Origin: Paracoccaceae bacterium
Lineage (GTDB): Bacteria > Pseudomonadota > Alphaproteobacteria > Rhodobacterales > Rhodobacteraceae
Assembly: GCA_003545125.1 (NCBI GenBank)
Contig: DQCI01000085.1
Coordinates: forward strand, 4,187 to 10,521
DNA length: 6,335 nucleotides
Reading direction: 5' to 3'
Made by a program: the position numbers and the translations under genes. Under the pieces are notes generated by a model. It saw nothing but the letters and a program-made list of their open reading frames with translations, did no database searches and had not been told where the DNA came from. Shown here in pieces: positions 1-6,335 of this stretch. Positions within the stretch are counted from its first letter, which is position 1, and each line of letters begins with the position of its first letter.

Positions 1-731
1 TAGGTGCTTTCGACGAAATCGCGGGTGTTTTCGATGGCGGCGTTGACCATCTCCTTGCCGATGAGCGCATTGCCCCGGCCCGGCGCGATGGCATCGACGT
101 CGAAGCTGGCGATATTGTCGAGCGTCTCGCCCCAGTCGCTGAAATGCCCGTCGCCGCAATAGCAGGCGGAATGGTATTCGACGATGTCGCCGGTGAACAT
201 CACGTTGGCGTCGGGCACATGGATGACGATGTCGCCCGCCGTATGCGCGCGACCCAGGTGCATGAGGTCGATCCGGCGATTGCCGAGATAGACGGTCATG
301 TCCTCGGAAAAGGTGGTGGTGGGGTAGGTCAGGCCGGGGATCGATTCGTGGCCTTCGAACAGCCGCGGGAAGCGCTGGAACTCAGAATCCCAGTCTTCCT
401 GGCCGCGCTCGACAACCATCGCGCGGGCAGCATCGCCCATGATGATCTGATCGGCGCCATAGGCGGATGCGCCGAGCACGCGCACGGCGTGGTAATGGGT
501 GAGCACCACATGGCTGATCGGCTTGTCGGTCACCTCGCGGACCTTTTCGATCACCTTGTGTGCAAGCCGCGGCGTGGCCTGGGCCTCGACGATCATCACG
601 GAGTCATCGCCGATGATGACACCGGAGTTGGGGTCGCCCTCGGCGGTGAAGGCCCAGACCCCCGGACCTACCTCGGTGAAGCTGATGTTTTTCTCAGACA
701 AGTCGCCTTGCGACGCGAATGCTTTTGCCAT
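1..731 (-). CDS. MBL-fold metallo-hydrolase-like protein with degenerate metal site 2 (C-terminus cut by window edge)
   Basis: I translated this by hand from the ATG at 731 as 243 codons open to the left edge, so the C-terminus is missing. The start is preceded by AAGGAA with a 6-nt spacer and lies 3 nt after the stop of the RibD-like gene, so it belongs to the hmgA operon. The fold is recognised from a beta-rich N-terminus (GVIIGDD, then MIVEAQ ending near residue 51), THYHAVRVLGAS at 78-89, GRAHTAGD at 160-167, FTGDIVEYH at 179-187 and APGRGNA at 216-222. In the usual family these are HxHxDH, a downstream His, a bridging Asp and PGHG. Here His79, His81, His163 and Asp182 remain, but the motif Asp and His are Val83 and Arg84, and the PGHG His is Arg219. 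Site-1 ligands are therefore kept and site-2 ligands lost. Substrate unknown; its position suggests an accessory role in aromatic catabolism, which is inference. Fold confidence is high, function low. Confidence 0.85.
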   Translation of the reverse strand, partial: MAKAFASQGDLSEKNISFTEVGPGVWAFTAEGDPNSGVIIGDDSVMIVEAQATPRLAHKVIEKVREVTDKPISHVVLTHYHAVRVLGASAYGADQIIMGDAARAMVVERGQEDWDSEFQRFPRLFEGHESIPGLTYPTTTFSEDMTVYLGNRRIDLMHLGRAHTAGDIVIHVPDANVMFTGDIVEYHSACYCGDGHFSDWGETLDNIASFDVDAIAPGRGNALIGKEMVNAAIENTRDFVEST

Positions 732-734
732 GGG

Positions 735-1253
735 TTATTCCTTGATCTCGTAGTCGAGTTGCATGATGCCGCCGGGCTTCTGGGTCGCGCCGGTGAATGT
801 GAGGTTGTGCTGCTTGCCGGGGGCGAAACAAGGCCGTCCGCCCCCGAGCAGAATGGGCATGAGGAAGACCCGAAGTCTGTCGAACATCCTGGCATCGAGC
901 GCGGCACGCTGGGTTTCTCCGCCGCCCATGACCCAGACATTGCTGTGCCCGTTGGTCGCCACGGCAGCGCGCAGGGTCTCGATATCACCCGCCGCCACGA
1001 CGTGTTCTCCGCTGAACCCGGGTTTTGTGGTGAGCACATATCCAGCCCGGGTCTCGTAGGGCCAGCCCCAGCGCATCACCTGCTCATAGGTGGGGCGCCC
1101 CATGATCAACGCGTCGATCGTCCCGATAAACTCGGCGTAGCCGGTGTCGCCCGCCAAGGCCTCGTTGAACGGGTCGAGCCAGCCAACGCTGCCGTCCGCG
1201 TCGGCGATGAAACCGTCGAGGCTCATCGCGATATAGCCGACATAGCGCGTCAT
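735..1253 (-). CDS. Dihydrofolate reductase family protein (RibD C-terminal-like domain)
   Basis: This 172-residue single-domain protein resembles the RibD C-terminal / DHFR-like reductases (the YwjB/YyaP type), which bind NADPH. Visible motifs are SLDGFIA at 11-17 in the first strand, MGRPTY at 51-56, MGGGET at 109-114 (nucleotide-binding glycine loop) and LLGGGRPCF at 135-143, close to the C-terminus as usual. Length is normal for the stand-alone family. The ATG at 1253 overlaps the fahA TGA as ATGA, and I see no clear Shine-Dalgarno sequence, so translation is probably coupled to fahA. The TAA at 735 is followed 3 nt later by the MBL-fold gene. Members are commonly annotated only as 'dihydrofolate reductase family protein' and their substrates are mostly unknown. 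It should not be called folA or ribD: it lacks the RibD deaminase half. Any role in homogentisate breakdown is inferred from position. Confidence 0.88.
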   Translation of the reverse strand: MTRYVGYIAMSLDGFIADADGSVGWLDPFNEALAGDTGYAEFIGTIDALIMGRPTYEQVMRWGWPYETRAGYVLTTKPGFSGEHVVAAGDIETLRAAVATNGHSNVWVMGGGETQRAALDARMFDRLRVFLMPILLGGGRPCFAPGKQHNLTFTGATQKPGGIMQLDYEIKE

Positions 1254-2515
1254 CTTGCGTAGGGGTCTTCGAGCGCCGGCTGGATCGTACCGGCGCAGGG
1301 GCCGAAACCGATGGTGTAGCCGTCGCCCGTCGCGGCACCGTGAAGGGCGAGCGTGTCGCCGTCTTCGAGGAAGCTGCGGTGCTCGCCGGTGTCGAGGGTG
1401 ATCGGCTCCTTGCCGCCCCAGCTGAGTTCCAGCAGCGAACCGCGTTCGGGTTTGTCGGGGCCGGAGATCGTGCCCGATCCGATCAGATCGCCCACGTTCA
1501 TCGCACAGCCGGACGAGGTGTGGTGCGCCAGCTGCTGGGCGGCGGAATAGTACATCTCGCGGAAATTGGTGCGCGCGATGGTGCTCGCCGCCTTGCCCTC
1601 GGGGGCAAGGGTCACACTGAGGTCGATGTCGAAGAGCCCCGGCCGCTTCTCTTCGAGATAGCGCAGGAGGTCACGCTCCCGGGGCGGGGTCGGCGCTCGG
1701 AAAGGCTCTAACGCTGCGGTTGTGACGATCCAGGGGCTGATTGTCGTCGCCGTTGCCTTGCCCTGGAAGGGGCCGAGCGGCTGGTATTCCCAGGCCTGGA
1801 TGTCGCGCGCCGACCAGTCGTTGAGCAGCACATAGCCGAAGATCATCGCCTCGGCCTCCTCGACGCTGACAGGGCCCGAGGAAGGCTGGCCAACCACGGC
1901 GCCCATCTCAAGCTCGAGGTCGAACCGGGCACAGGGGGCGAAGCGCGGCAGATCGTCGTTCGGCCCCTTGAGCTGCCCCCAGGGACGGCGCACCGGCGTA
2001 CCGGAGACCACCACCGACGACGCCCGGCCGTTGTAGCCGATCGGGATCGACAGCCAGTTGGGCGGCAGCGCGTTGGCCGCCCCGCGAAACATCGTGCCCA
2101 CGTTCATCGCGTGGTGCTTGCCGGCGTAGAAATCGGTGTATTCCGACACCTTGAACGGAATGTGCAGCGTCGCCTCGGCCATCGGCACGCTGTAGGTGGT
2201 CAGCGTGTCCTGGACCGCATCGTCGACCCCCTCGGCAAGCATCTCGGTGAGCGCAGCGCGGTAGGAAGCCCAGACGCGGGGCCCAAGCTCCATGAAGTCG
2301 TTCCAGAACGGCGCATCGAGCACATCCGCGTCCGGATCGGCGCGCAACACGCCCGCCGCTTCCAGCCCGGTGGCATCGAGGATCCGGTCGCCGATGGCGA
2401 TTCCGCAGCGCAGATCGCCGTCGCCGACCGAGAAGACGCCGCAGGGCAGGTTGTTGAGCGGGAACGGGCAGCCGGGCGCATTGGCGCCTTCGATCCAGGA
2501 GTTCAGCAGGGGCAA
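1250..2515 (-). CDS. fahA: Fumarylacetoacetase
   Basis: This enzyme (EC 3.7.1.2) hydrolyses fumarylacetoacetate to fumarate and acetoacetate, the last step of tyrosine/homogentisate degradation in the cytoplasm. The 421-residue length is typical. A small N-terminal domain (about 1-118, with NLPCGVFSV at 22-30) precedes the FAH catalytic domain. Metal and active-site residues known from mammalian FAH can be placed: Asp128 and His135 in YTDFYAGKHHA, Glu201 and Glu203 in DLELEMG, Asp233 and Arg237 in LNDWSARD, Lys253 in FQGKA, and Glu363 in LLELSW. The start is TTG: no in-frame ATG or GTG lies between the upstream stop at 2537-2539 and the conserved N-terminus, and an AAAGGA site sits 8 nt upstream. 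It begins 21 nt after the LysE-family gene and ends in an ATGA overlap with the next gene. No sign of damage. Confidence 0.97.
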   Translation of the reverse strand: MPLLNSWIEGANAPGCPFPLNNLPCGVFSVGDGDLRCGIAIGDRILDATGLEAAGVLRADPDADVLDAPFWNDFMELGPRVWASYRAALTEMLAEGVDDAVQDTLTTYSVPMAEATLHIPFKVSEYTDFYAGKHHAMNVGTMFRGAANALPPNWLSIPIGYNGRASSVVVSGTPVRRPWGQLKGPNDDLPRFAPCARFDLELEMGAVVGQPSSGPVSVEEAEAMIFGYVLLNDWSARDIQAWEYQPLGPFQGKATATTISPWIVTTAALEPFRAPTPPRERDLLRYLEEKRPGLFDIDLSVTLAPEGKAASTIARTNFREMYYSAAQQLAHHTSSGCAMNVGDLIGSGTISGPDKPERGSLLELSWGGKEPITLDTGEHRSFLEDGDTLALHGAATGDGYTIGFGPCAGTIQPALEDPYAR

Positions 2516-2523
2516 GACAGGTG

Positions 2524-2529
2524 TCCTTT
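2524..2529 (-). promoter_or_regulatory. Ribosome binding site supporting the TTG start of fahA
   Basis: Read on the minus strand this is AAAGGA, 8 nt before the TTG at 2515. It supports a TTG start, which also gives the N-terminus expected for fumarylacetoacetase; the next in-frame ATG is about 75 codons in. Confidence 0.7.
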
Positions 2530-2536
2530 CAGATAT

Positions 2537-3163
2537 TCAGGTGCCGGGGCGCAGCGATTTCAGGCTCAGGAGCAGGGCGGCGAGAATGACGAACCCGCCG
2601 CCGAGCCGGTCGATCCAGGCCCGCGCGGGGCCTTTCAGCCGCGCGGACAGCCAGCTCGCCCCGCTGCCGTAACCGGCGAGAAACATCCCGTCGATCGCGA
2701 TGTAACTGGCGGAGAGAACGGCGAATTGCGGCCAGAACGCAGTATTAGGGTCGATGAACTGCGGAAACAGGGCGGCGAAGAACACGACCGCCTTGGGGTT
2801 GGACGCCGAGGTCAGAAAGCCCTGCAGCCAGAGCGCGCGCCGGGTGCTGCGCGGGGCAGTGCCGAGATCGAGGCGGGTTCCGGCGCGGCGGATCATCCGC
2901 AGGCCGATGTAGACCAGATAGGCCACGCCGAGCCACTTGATGACGCTGAGCGCCGCCGCGCTGGTCGCGATCAGCGCGGCGAGGCCAAGCCCGGCCGCCA
3001 GCATCTGGAAGAAATTGGCCGTCAGGTCGCCGCCGGCAGTGAACAGCGCGCGCCCGAACCCGTTGGCCGCCGAATTCGACAGCATCAACAAATGGCTCGG
3101 TCCGGGTGTGCTCATGAGCACAAGCACGGCGGCAACGAAGGTGACCCAGACATCGAAGCTCAT
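2537..3163 (-). CDS. LysE/RhtB family exporter
   Basis: This 208-residue integral inner-membrane protein belongs to the LysE/RhtB superfamily of amino-acid and small-metabolite exporters. Family motifs are the N-terminal STPGPSHL at 18-25 (usual PGPN/PGPA region), a Gly-rich stretch NGFGRALFTAGG at 34-45, KWLGVAYLVYIGLR at 76-89 and SNPKAVVFFAALFPQFI at 121-137. About six hydrophobic segments are visible (near 5-27, 42-65, 66-90, 115-135, 145-168 and 187-205). Length matches the family. The ATG at 3163 lies 7 nt after the hmgA stop with only a weak Shine-Dalgarno sequence inside the hmgA end, so it is probably translationally coupled. It lies between the two homogentisate enzymes, which suggests export of a pathway metabolite or an aromatic amino acid. 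The substrate cannot be read from the sequence. Confidence 0.93.
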   Translation of the reverse strand: MSFDVWVTFVAAVLVLMSTPGPSHLLMLSNSAANGFGRALFTAGGDLTANFFQMLAAGLGLAALIATSAAALSVIKWLGVAYLVYIGLRMIRRAGTRLDLGTAPRSTRRALWLQGFLTSASNPKAVVFFAALFPQFIDPNTAFWPQFAVLSASYIAIDGMFLAGYGSGASWLSARLKGPARAWIDRLGGGFVILAALLLSLKSLRPGT

Positions 3164-3170
3164 GGTGCGA

Positions 3171-4514
3171 TCACTTCACCCCCGGGGTGCCGTCGAACTT
3201 CTTCTCAAGCCCGTCCCAGCAATCGATGTAATCGTCCTGCAACGGCGCTTCGGTCGCGGCGAAGGTGGTGAGGTGCTGGGGGAAGCGGGTTTCGAACATG
3301 AAGGACATCGTATTGTCCAGTTTGTGCGGCGCAAGCGCCCCGTTCGACGCACCCTCGAAGGCGGGCTCGTCGGGGCCATGCGGCAGCATCATGTTGTGCA
3401 AGGAAACACCGCCCGGCACGAAACCCTCGGGCTTGGCATCGTATTGGCCGAAGATGTTGCCCATCAGCTCGGACATGATGTTCTTGTGATACCAGGGCGG
3501 ACGGAAGGTGTGTTCGGCCACCATCCAGCGTTCGCGGAACAGCACGAAGTCGATATTCGCGGTGCCTTCCTGACCCGAAGGCGCGGTGAGCACGGTGAAG
3601 ATCGAGGGGTCCGGGTGGTCGAACAGGATCGCGCCGACGGGGGAATAGGTGCGCAGGTCGTATTTCACCGGGGCGTAATTGCCGTGCCATGCGACCACGT
3701 CGAGCGGGCTGTGGCCGATCTCGGTACGATGAAACTGCCCGCACCATTTCACGGTCACGGTCGAGGGCACCTCGCGGTCTTCGAAGGCAGCCACGGGGGT
3801 GAGAAAATCGCGCGGGTTGGCGAGGCAGTTGGCGCCGATCGGTCCGCGCGAGGGCAAATCGAACTTCTGGCCGTAGTTCTCGCAGACGAAACCGCGCGCC
3901 GGGCCTTCTACGATCTCGACGCGGTACACCATGCCGCGCGGCAGGATGGCGATCTCCTTGGGTGCGAGGTCGATGGTGCCAAGCTCGGTGTGGAACCGCA
4001 GAACACCTTCCTGCGGCACGACCAAAAGCTCGCTGTCGGCGGAGTAGAAGTAATCGTCTTCCATCGTCGTGTTGGCGAGATAGACATGCGCCGCCATGCC
4101 GACCTGCGTGTTCACGTCGCCCGCCGTCGTCATCGTGCGCATACCGGTCACGAAGGTGAGCGGCGCATCGGTGTGCGGCACCGGATCCCACCGGTATTGG
4201 CCGAGCGAGATGACATCCGGGTCGACGTCCGGGGCCGAGCGCCAATAGGGCATGTCGATCTTCTGAAACCGCCCGGTGTGCTTGACCGAGGGGCGGATGC
4301 GGTAGCACCAGCTGCGTTCGTTCTGCCCCCGGGGCGCGGTGAAGGCGGTGCCGGACAACTGCTCGGCATAGAGCCCGTAGTTGCACTTCTGCGGGCTGTT
4401 CTGGCCGCGGGGCAGGGCTTCGGGGAGGGCCTCCGTTTCGAAATCGTTGCCGAAACCGGGCATGTAGCCGGGCGTGACCCCGGCGTTGGACGCGCGCGTC
4501 ATGTCGCGGGCCAT
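3171..4514 (-). CDS. hmgA: Homogentisate 1,2-dioxygenase
   Basis: This Fe(II) enzyme (EC 1.13.11.5) opens the ring of homogentisate with O2 to give maleylacetoacetate. The 447-residue length is typical. The N-terminal signature [23 protein letters not shown] lies at about 20-42. The iron ligands known from human HGD (His335, Glu341, His371) correspond to His343 and Glu349 in WYHKNIMSE and His379 in LPHGPD, with identical spacing. The catalytic His292 corresponds to His300 in FDHPDPS, and His373 matches the second-shell His. The protein looks intact. The ATG at 4514 is chosen because a strong GGGAGGAGGA site ends 5 nt upstream; the internal ATG at codon 5 is a poorer choice. It is the first gene of the operon, and the 104-nt region upstream holds a palindrome inside a plausible promoter. 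Its TGA is 7 nt before the LysE-family start. Confidence 0.98.
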   Translation of the reverse strand: MARDMTRASNAGVTPGYMPGFGNDFETEALPEALPRGQNSPQKCNYGLYAEQLSGTAFTAPRGQNERSWCYRIRPSVKHTGRFQKIDMPYWRSAPDVDPDVISLGQYRWDPVPHTDAPLTFVTGMRTMTTAGDVNTQVGMAAHVYLANTTMEDDYFYSADSELLVVPQEGVLRFHTELGTIDLAPKEIAILPRGMVYRVEIVEGPARGFVCENYGQKFDLPSRGPIGANCLANPRDFLTPVAAFEDREVPSTVTVKWCGQFHRTEIGHSPLDVVAWHGNYAPVKYDLRTYSPVGAILFDHPDPSIFTVLTAPSGQEGTANIDFVLFRERWMVAEHTFRPPWYHKNIMSELMGNIFGQYDAKPEGFVPGGVSLHNMMLPHGPDEPAFEGASNGALAPHKLDNTMSFMFETRFPQHLTTFAATEAPLQDDYIDCWDGLEKKFDGTPGVK

Positions 4515-4519
4515 GGCGT

Positions 4520-4529
4520 TCCTCCTCCC
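4520..4529 (-). promoter_or_regulatory. Strong Shine-Dalgarno sequence of hmgA
   Basis: On the minus strand this reads GGGAGGAGGA with a 5-nt spacer to the ATG at 4514. It is the strongest ribosome site in the window and fixes the hmgA start. Confidence 0.85.
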
Positions 4530-4571
4530 TTGGTTGCTGCATCCGGTGGTGCTACATCCTGTCGCAGGCGG

Positions 4572-4601
4572 AGGCTATCGTTGCGGGTGCAACGAGGTCA
4601 A
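4572..4601 (-). promoter_or_regulatory. Predicted promoter of the hmgA operon
   Basis: On the minus strand TTGACC (4601-4596) matches the -35 consensus at 5 of 6 positions. After exactly 18 nt comes TAGCCT (4577-4572), a weak -10 that keeps the first T, the A and the last T. Transcription would start near 4565 and give a leader of about 50 nt before hmgA. The 18-nt spacer is entirely occupied by a palindrome. The weak -10 and slightly long spacer fit a regulated promoter. This was predicted by eye. Confidence 0.5.
4578..4595. promoter_or_regulatory. Candidate operator palindrome between hmgA and the dapB-like gene
   Basis: TCGTTGC-GGGT-GCAACGA is a perfect 7-bp inverted repeat around a 4-bp centre. 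It lies in the 104-bp divergent intergenic region, exactly between the -35 and -10 hexamers facing hmgA, where a bound dimer would block RNA polymerase. Size and symmetry suit a dimeric repressor such as a MarR, TetR or LacI type. No regulator gene is in the window, so its identity is unknown. It also lies 24 bp upstream of the dapB-like start and could influence that gene too. Confidence 0.6.
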
Positions 4602-4618
4602 CGGAAAAGGACGTCGGG

Positions 4619-5380
4619 ATGCTGAAAGTTTGCGTGAACGGGGCGACGGGCTGGACCGGCGGCGCGGTCGCCGAGGCGGTGGTCGCGGCCGGGGACATGG
4701 ACCTGGTTTCCACCGTGTCACGGCGCGCGGCCGGGCAGCAGGTGCGCGGCGCCCCCTGTTTCGCGAGTGTTGGCAAAGCGCTGGCGGGACCCGGGTTCGA
4801 CGTGCTGATCGACTAAACCGCCCTATCGGTGGTGAAAGAGAACACGCTCGCCGCGCTCGCCGCCGGGCGGCGCGTGGTCATCGGCACGTCCGGCCTGACG
4901 GCTGAGGATTATGACGGGATCGACCGGGCGGCGCGCGCGGCGGGCTCCGGCGTGGTCGCATCCGGCAATTTCGCGCTGACGGCGGCTTTGATGACAAGAT
5001 TCAGCCTGATGGCGGCGGAATACCTCGATTGGTTCGAGATCATCGACTATTCGCGCCCCTCCAAGACCGACGCGCCGACCGGCACCGCGCGCGAACCCGC
5101 CGAACGGATGGGCGCAGTCCGCCAGCCCGCGCTGGACGTGGATCCGGCGCAGGTGAAAGGCGAACCTGGCCTGCGCGGCGGCATAGTGGCTGGCGTCCAG
5201 GTCCATTCCCTGCGCTTGCCGAGCCATTCTGCAACGGTAACCAGCACATTCGCCCACGGAAACGCGCGGCTGACCATCACCCACGACGCCGGCAGGGACG
5301 CGACGATCTATGCCGACGGAACCCTGCTCGCGGCGCGCAGGGTCATCGCGGTGGAAGGGTTGGTGCGGGGTCTCGATTAG
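4619..5380 (+). pseudogene. DapB-like dihydrodipicolinate reductase paralog, interrupted by an in-frame stop at codon 66
   Basis: The frame opened by the ATG at 4619 (AAGGA 7 nt upstream) encodes a DapB-type NAD(P)-dependent reductase of 253 codons, broken by TAA at 4814-4816. Before the stop: nucleotide-binding GATGWTG at 8-14 and FDVLID at 60-65. DapB proteins continue with Tyr or Phe and then Thr, and here the sequence reads stop, Thr, then SVVKENTLAAL in the same frame. After it: VIGTSG at 87-92, SGNFA at 115-119, the C-terminal-domain motif KTDAPTGTA at 149-157, VQVHSLRLP, and LTITHD near the end. One substitution (TAC or TAT to TAA) explains the break; no frameshift is needed. The catalytic HHRxK region of true DapB is YSRPSK here, so this belongs to a paralog group and is unlikely to be the lysine-pathway enzyme. 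GTG codons at 4829 and 4832 lack a ribosome site. A sequencing error cannot be excluded. Confidence 0.85.
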
Positions 5381-5418
5381 CTCTTGTAAAACCTGTCGCA
5401 CAGTCCCGCGCGAAACCC

Positions 5419-5460
5419 GGTTTTGTATCCATCGTCCGCGGGGTTTGTAGCCATTCACCG
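5419..5460. repeat. Two imperfect 20-nt direct repeats spaced by 22 nt
   Basis: The copies at 5419-5438 and 5441-5460 agree at 15 of 20 positions, with the pattern GGnTTTGTAnCCATnnnCCG. The 22-nt period is about two DNA helical turns, as seen for some tandem regulator sites. The repeat could also be accidental. Confidence 0.4.
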
Positions 5461-5477
5461 CCGACACCCCAAGCGGG

Positions 5478-5491
5478 TATTGCGCCCAATA
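5478..5491. repeat. Short palindrome TATTG-CGCC-CAATA
   Basis: Perfect 5-bp arms surround a 4-nt centre. It is a possible small operator or weak hairpin, about 265 nt upstream of glf and directly after the first AAGCGGG repeat. It is too short to be sure of. Confidence 0.3.
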
Positions 5492-5505
5492 TGTCGAGGC
5501 AGTAG

Positions 5506-6335
<830 letters not shown>

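Noticed and set aside
144..1262. 372-codon plus-strand open frame
   Set aside because: It is antisense to the MBL-fold and RibD-like genes, which both carry clear family motifs. It is His/Gly/Asp-rich and resembles no family: a shadow of GC-rich codon bias.
2111..3271. 386-codon plus-strand open frame
   Set aside because: It lies antisense across fahA, the LysE-family gene and the end of hmgA. It is an Arg/Gly/Glu-rich shadow without recognisable motifs.
3205..4542. 445-codon minus-strand frame overlapping hmgA
   Set aside because: It is a shifted-frame shadow of hmgA with an extremely Arg-rich product; its start lies upstream of the strong hmgA ribosome site.
2937..4625. 562-codon plus-strand open frame, the longest in the window
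   Set aside because: It is antisense to all of hmgA, whose complete active site proves the minus strand is coding. No domain is visible in the plus frame.
4814..4816. Programmed readthrough or amber-type recoding at the DapB-like stop
   Set aside because: The stop is TAA, which is not a selenocysteine or pyrrolysine codon, and no recoding structure was seen. A plain mutation or error is simpler.
4829..5380. Independent 183-codon gene starting at GTG 4829
   Set aside because: It is the in-frame remainder of the DapB-like gene and lacks the nucleotide-binding N-terminus and any ribosome site.
5388..5424. Terminator after the DapB-like gene (AAAACC paired with GGTTTT)
   Set aside because: The arms are only 6 bp, A/T-rich and separated by about 25 nt with no stable core, so it is not a convincing intrinsic terminator.
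4823..5467. 214-codon minus-strand frame
   Set aside because: It is antisense to the DapB-like coding sequence, which shows real motifs on the plus strand.

Overview
The window is GC-rich (about 60-70% in the stretches I counted). It carries a homogentisate (tyrosine/phenylalanine) degradation operon on the minus strand, a broken DapB-like gene divergent from it, a mostly non-coding gap, and the start of a galactofuranose gene on the plus strand. Gene content, GC-rich codon third positions and the style of the protein sequences suggest an alphaproteobacterium, possibly Rhodobacterales or a relative. This placement is an inference from family resemblance, not from a marker gene.

Minus-strand operon (4514 down to 1). 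The order of transcription is hmgA (homogentisate 1,2-dioxygenase), a LysE/RhtB-type exporter, fahA (fumarylacetoacetase), a RibD-C/dihydrofolate-reductase-like protein, then a metallo-beta-lactamase-fold protein that runs off the left edge. Gaps are 7 and 21 nt, then a 4-nt ATGA overlap, then 3 nt, so this is almost certainly one transcript. HmgA opens the homogentisate ring and FahA splits fumarylacetoacetate into fumarate and acetoacetate. The isomerase between them (maleylacetoacetate isomerase, maiA) is not in the window and may lie beyond the left edge. All catalytic residues of HmgA and FahA that I could place are present. The MBL-fold protein keeps the three His ligands of metal site 1 but has lost all the specific ligands of metal site 2.

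Divergent promoter region (4515-4618). An 18-bp palindrome fits exactly between a -35-like and a -10-like hexamer that face hmgA. This is a strong candidate operator for substrate-controlled repression.

Plus strand, right part. A DapB-like gene (4619-5380) is interrupted by one in-frame TAA at codon 66 and otherwise reads cleanly to its end, so it is called a pseudogene unless the base is an error. About 375 nt follow with no convincing conserved gene but several short direct and inverted repeats, a GC hairpin and a possible 50-codon ORF that overlaps the next start codon as ATGA. The window ends inside glf (UDP-galactopyranose mutase), which has lower GC (about 58% in the lines counted) and marks a change from core catabolism to cell-surface polysaccharide synthesis.

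No tRNA, rRNA, CRISPR array, insertion sequence or transposase was seen.
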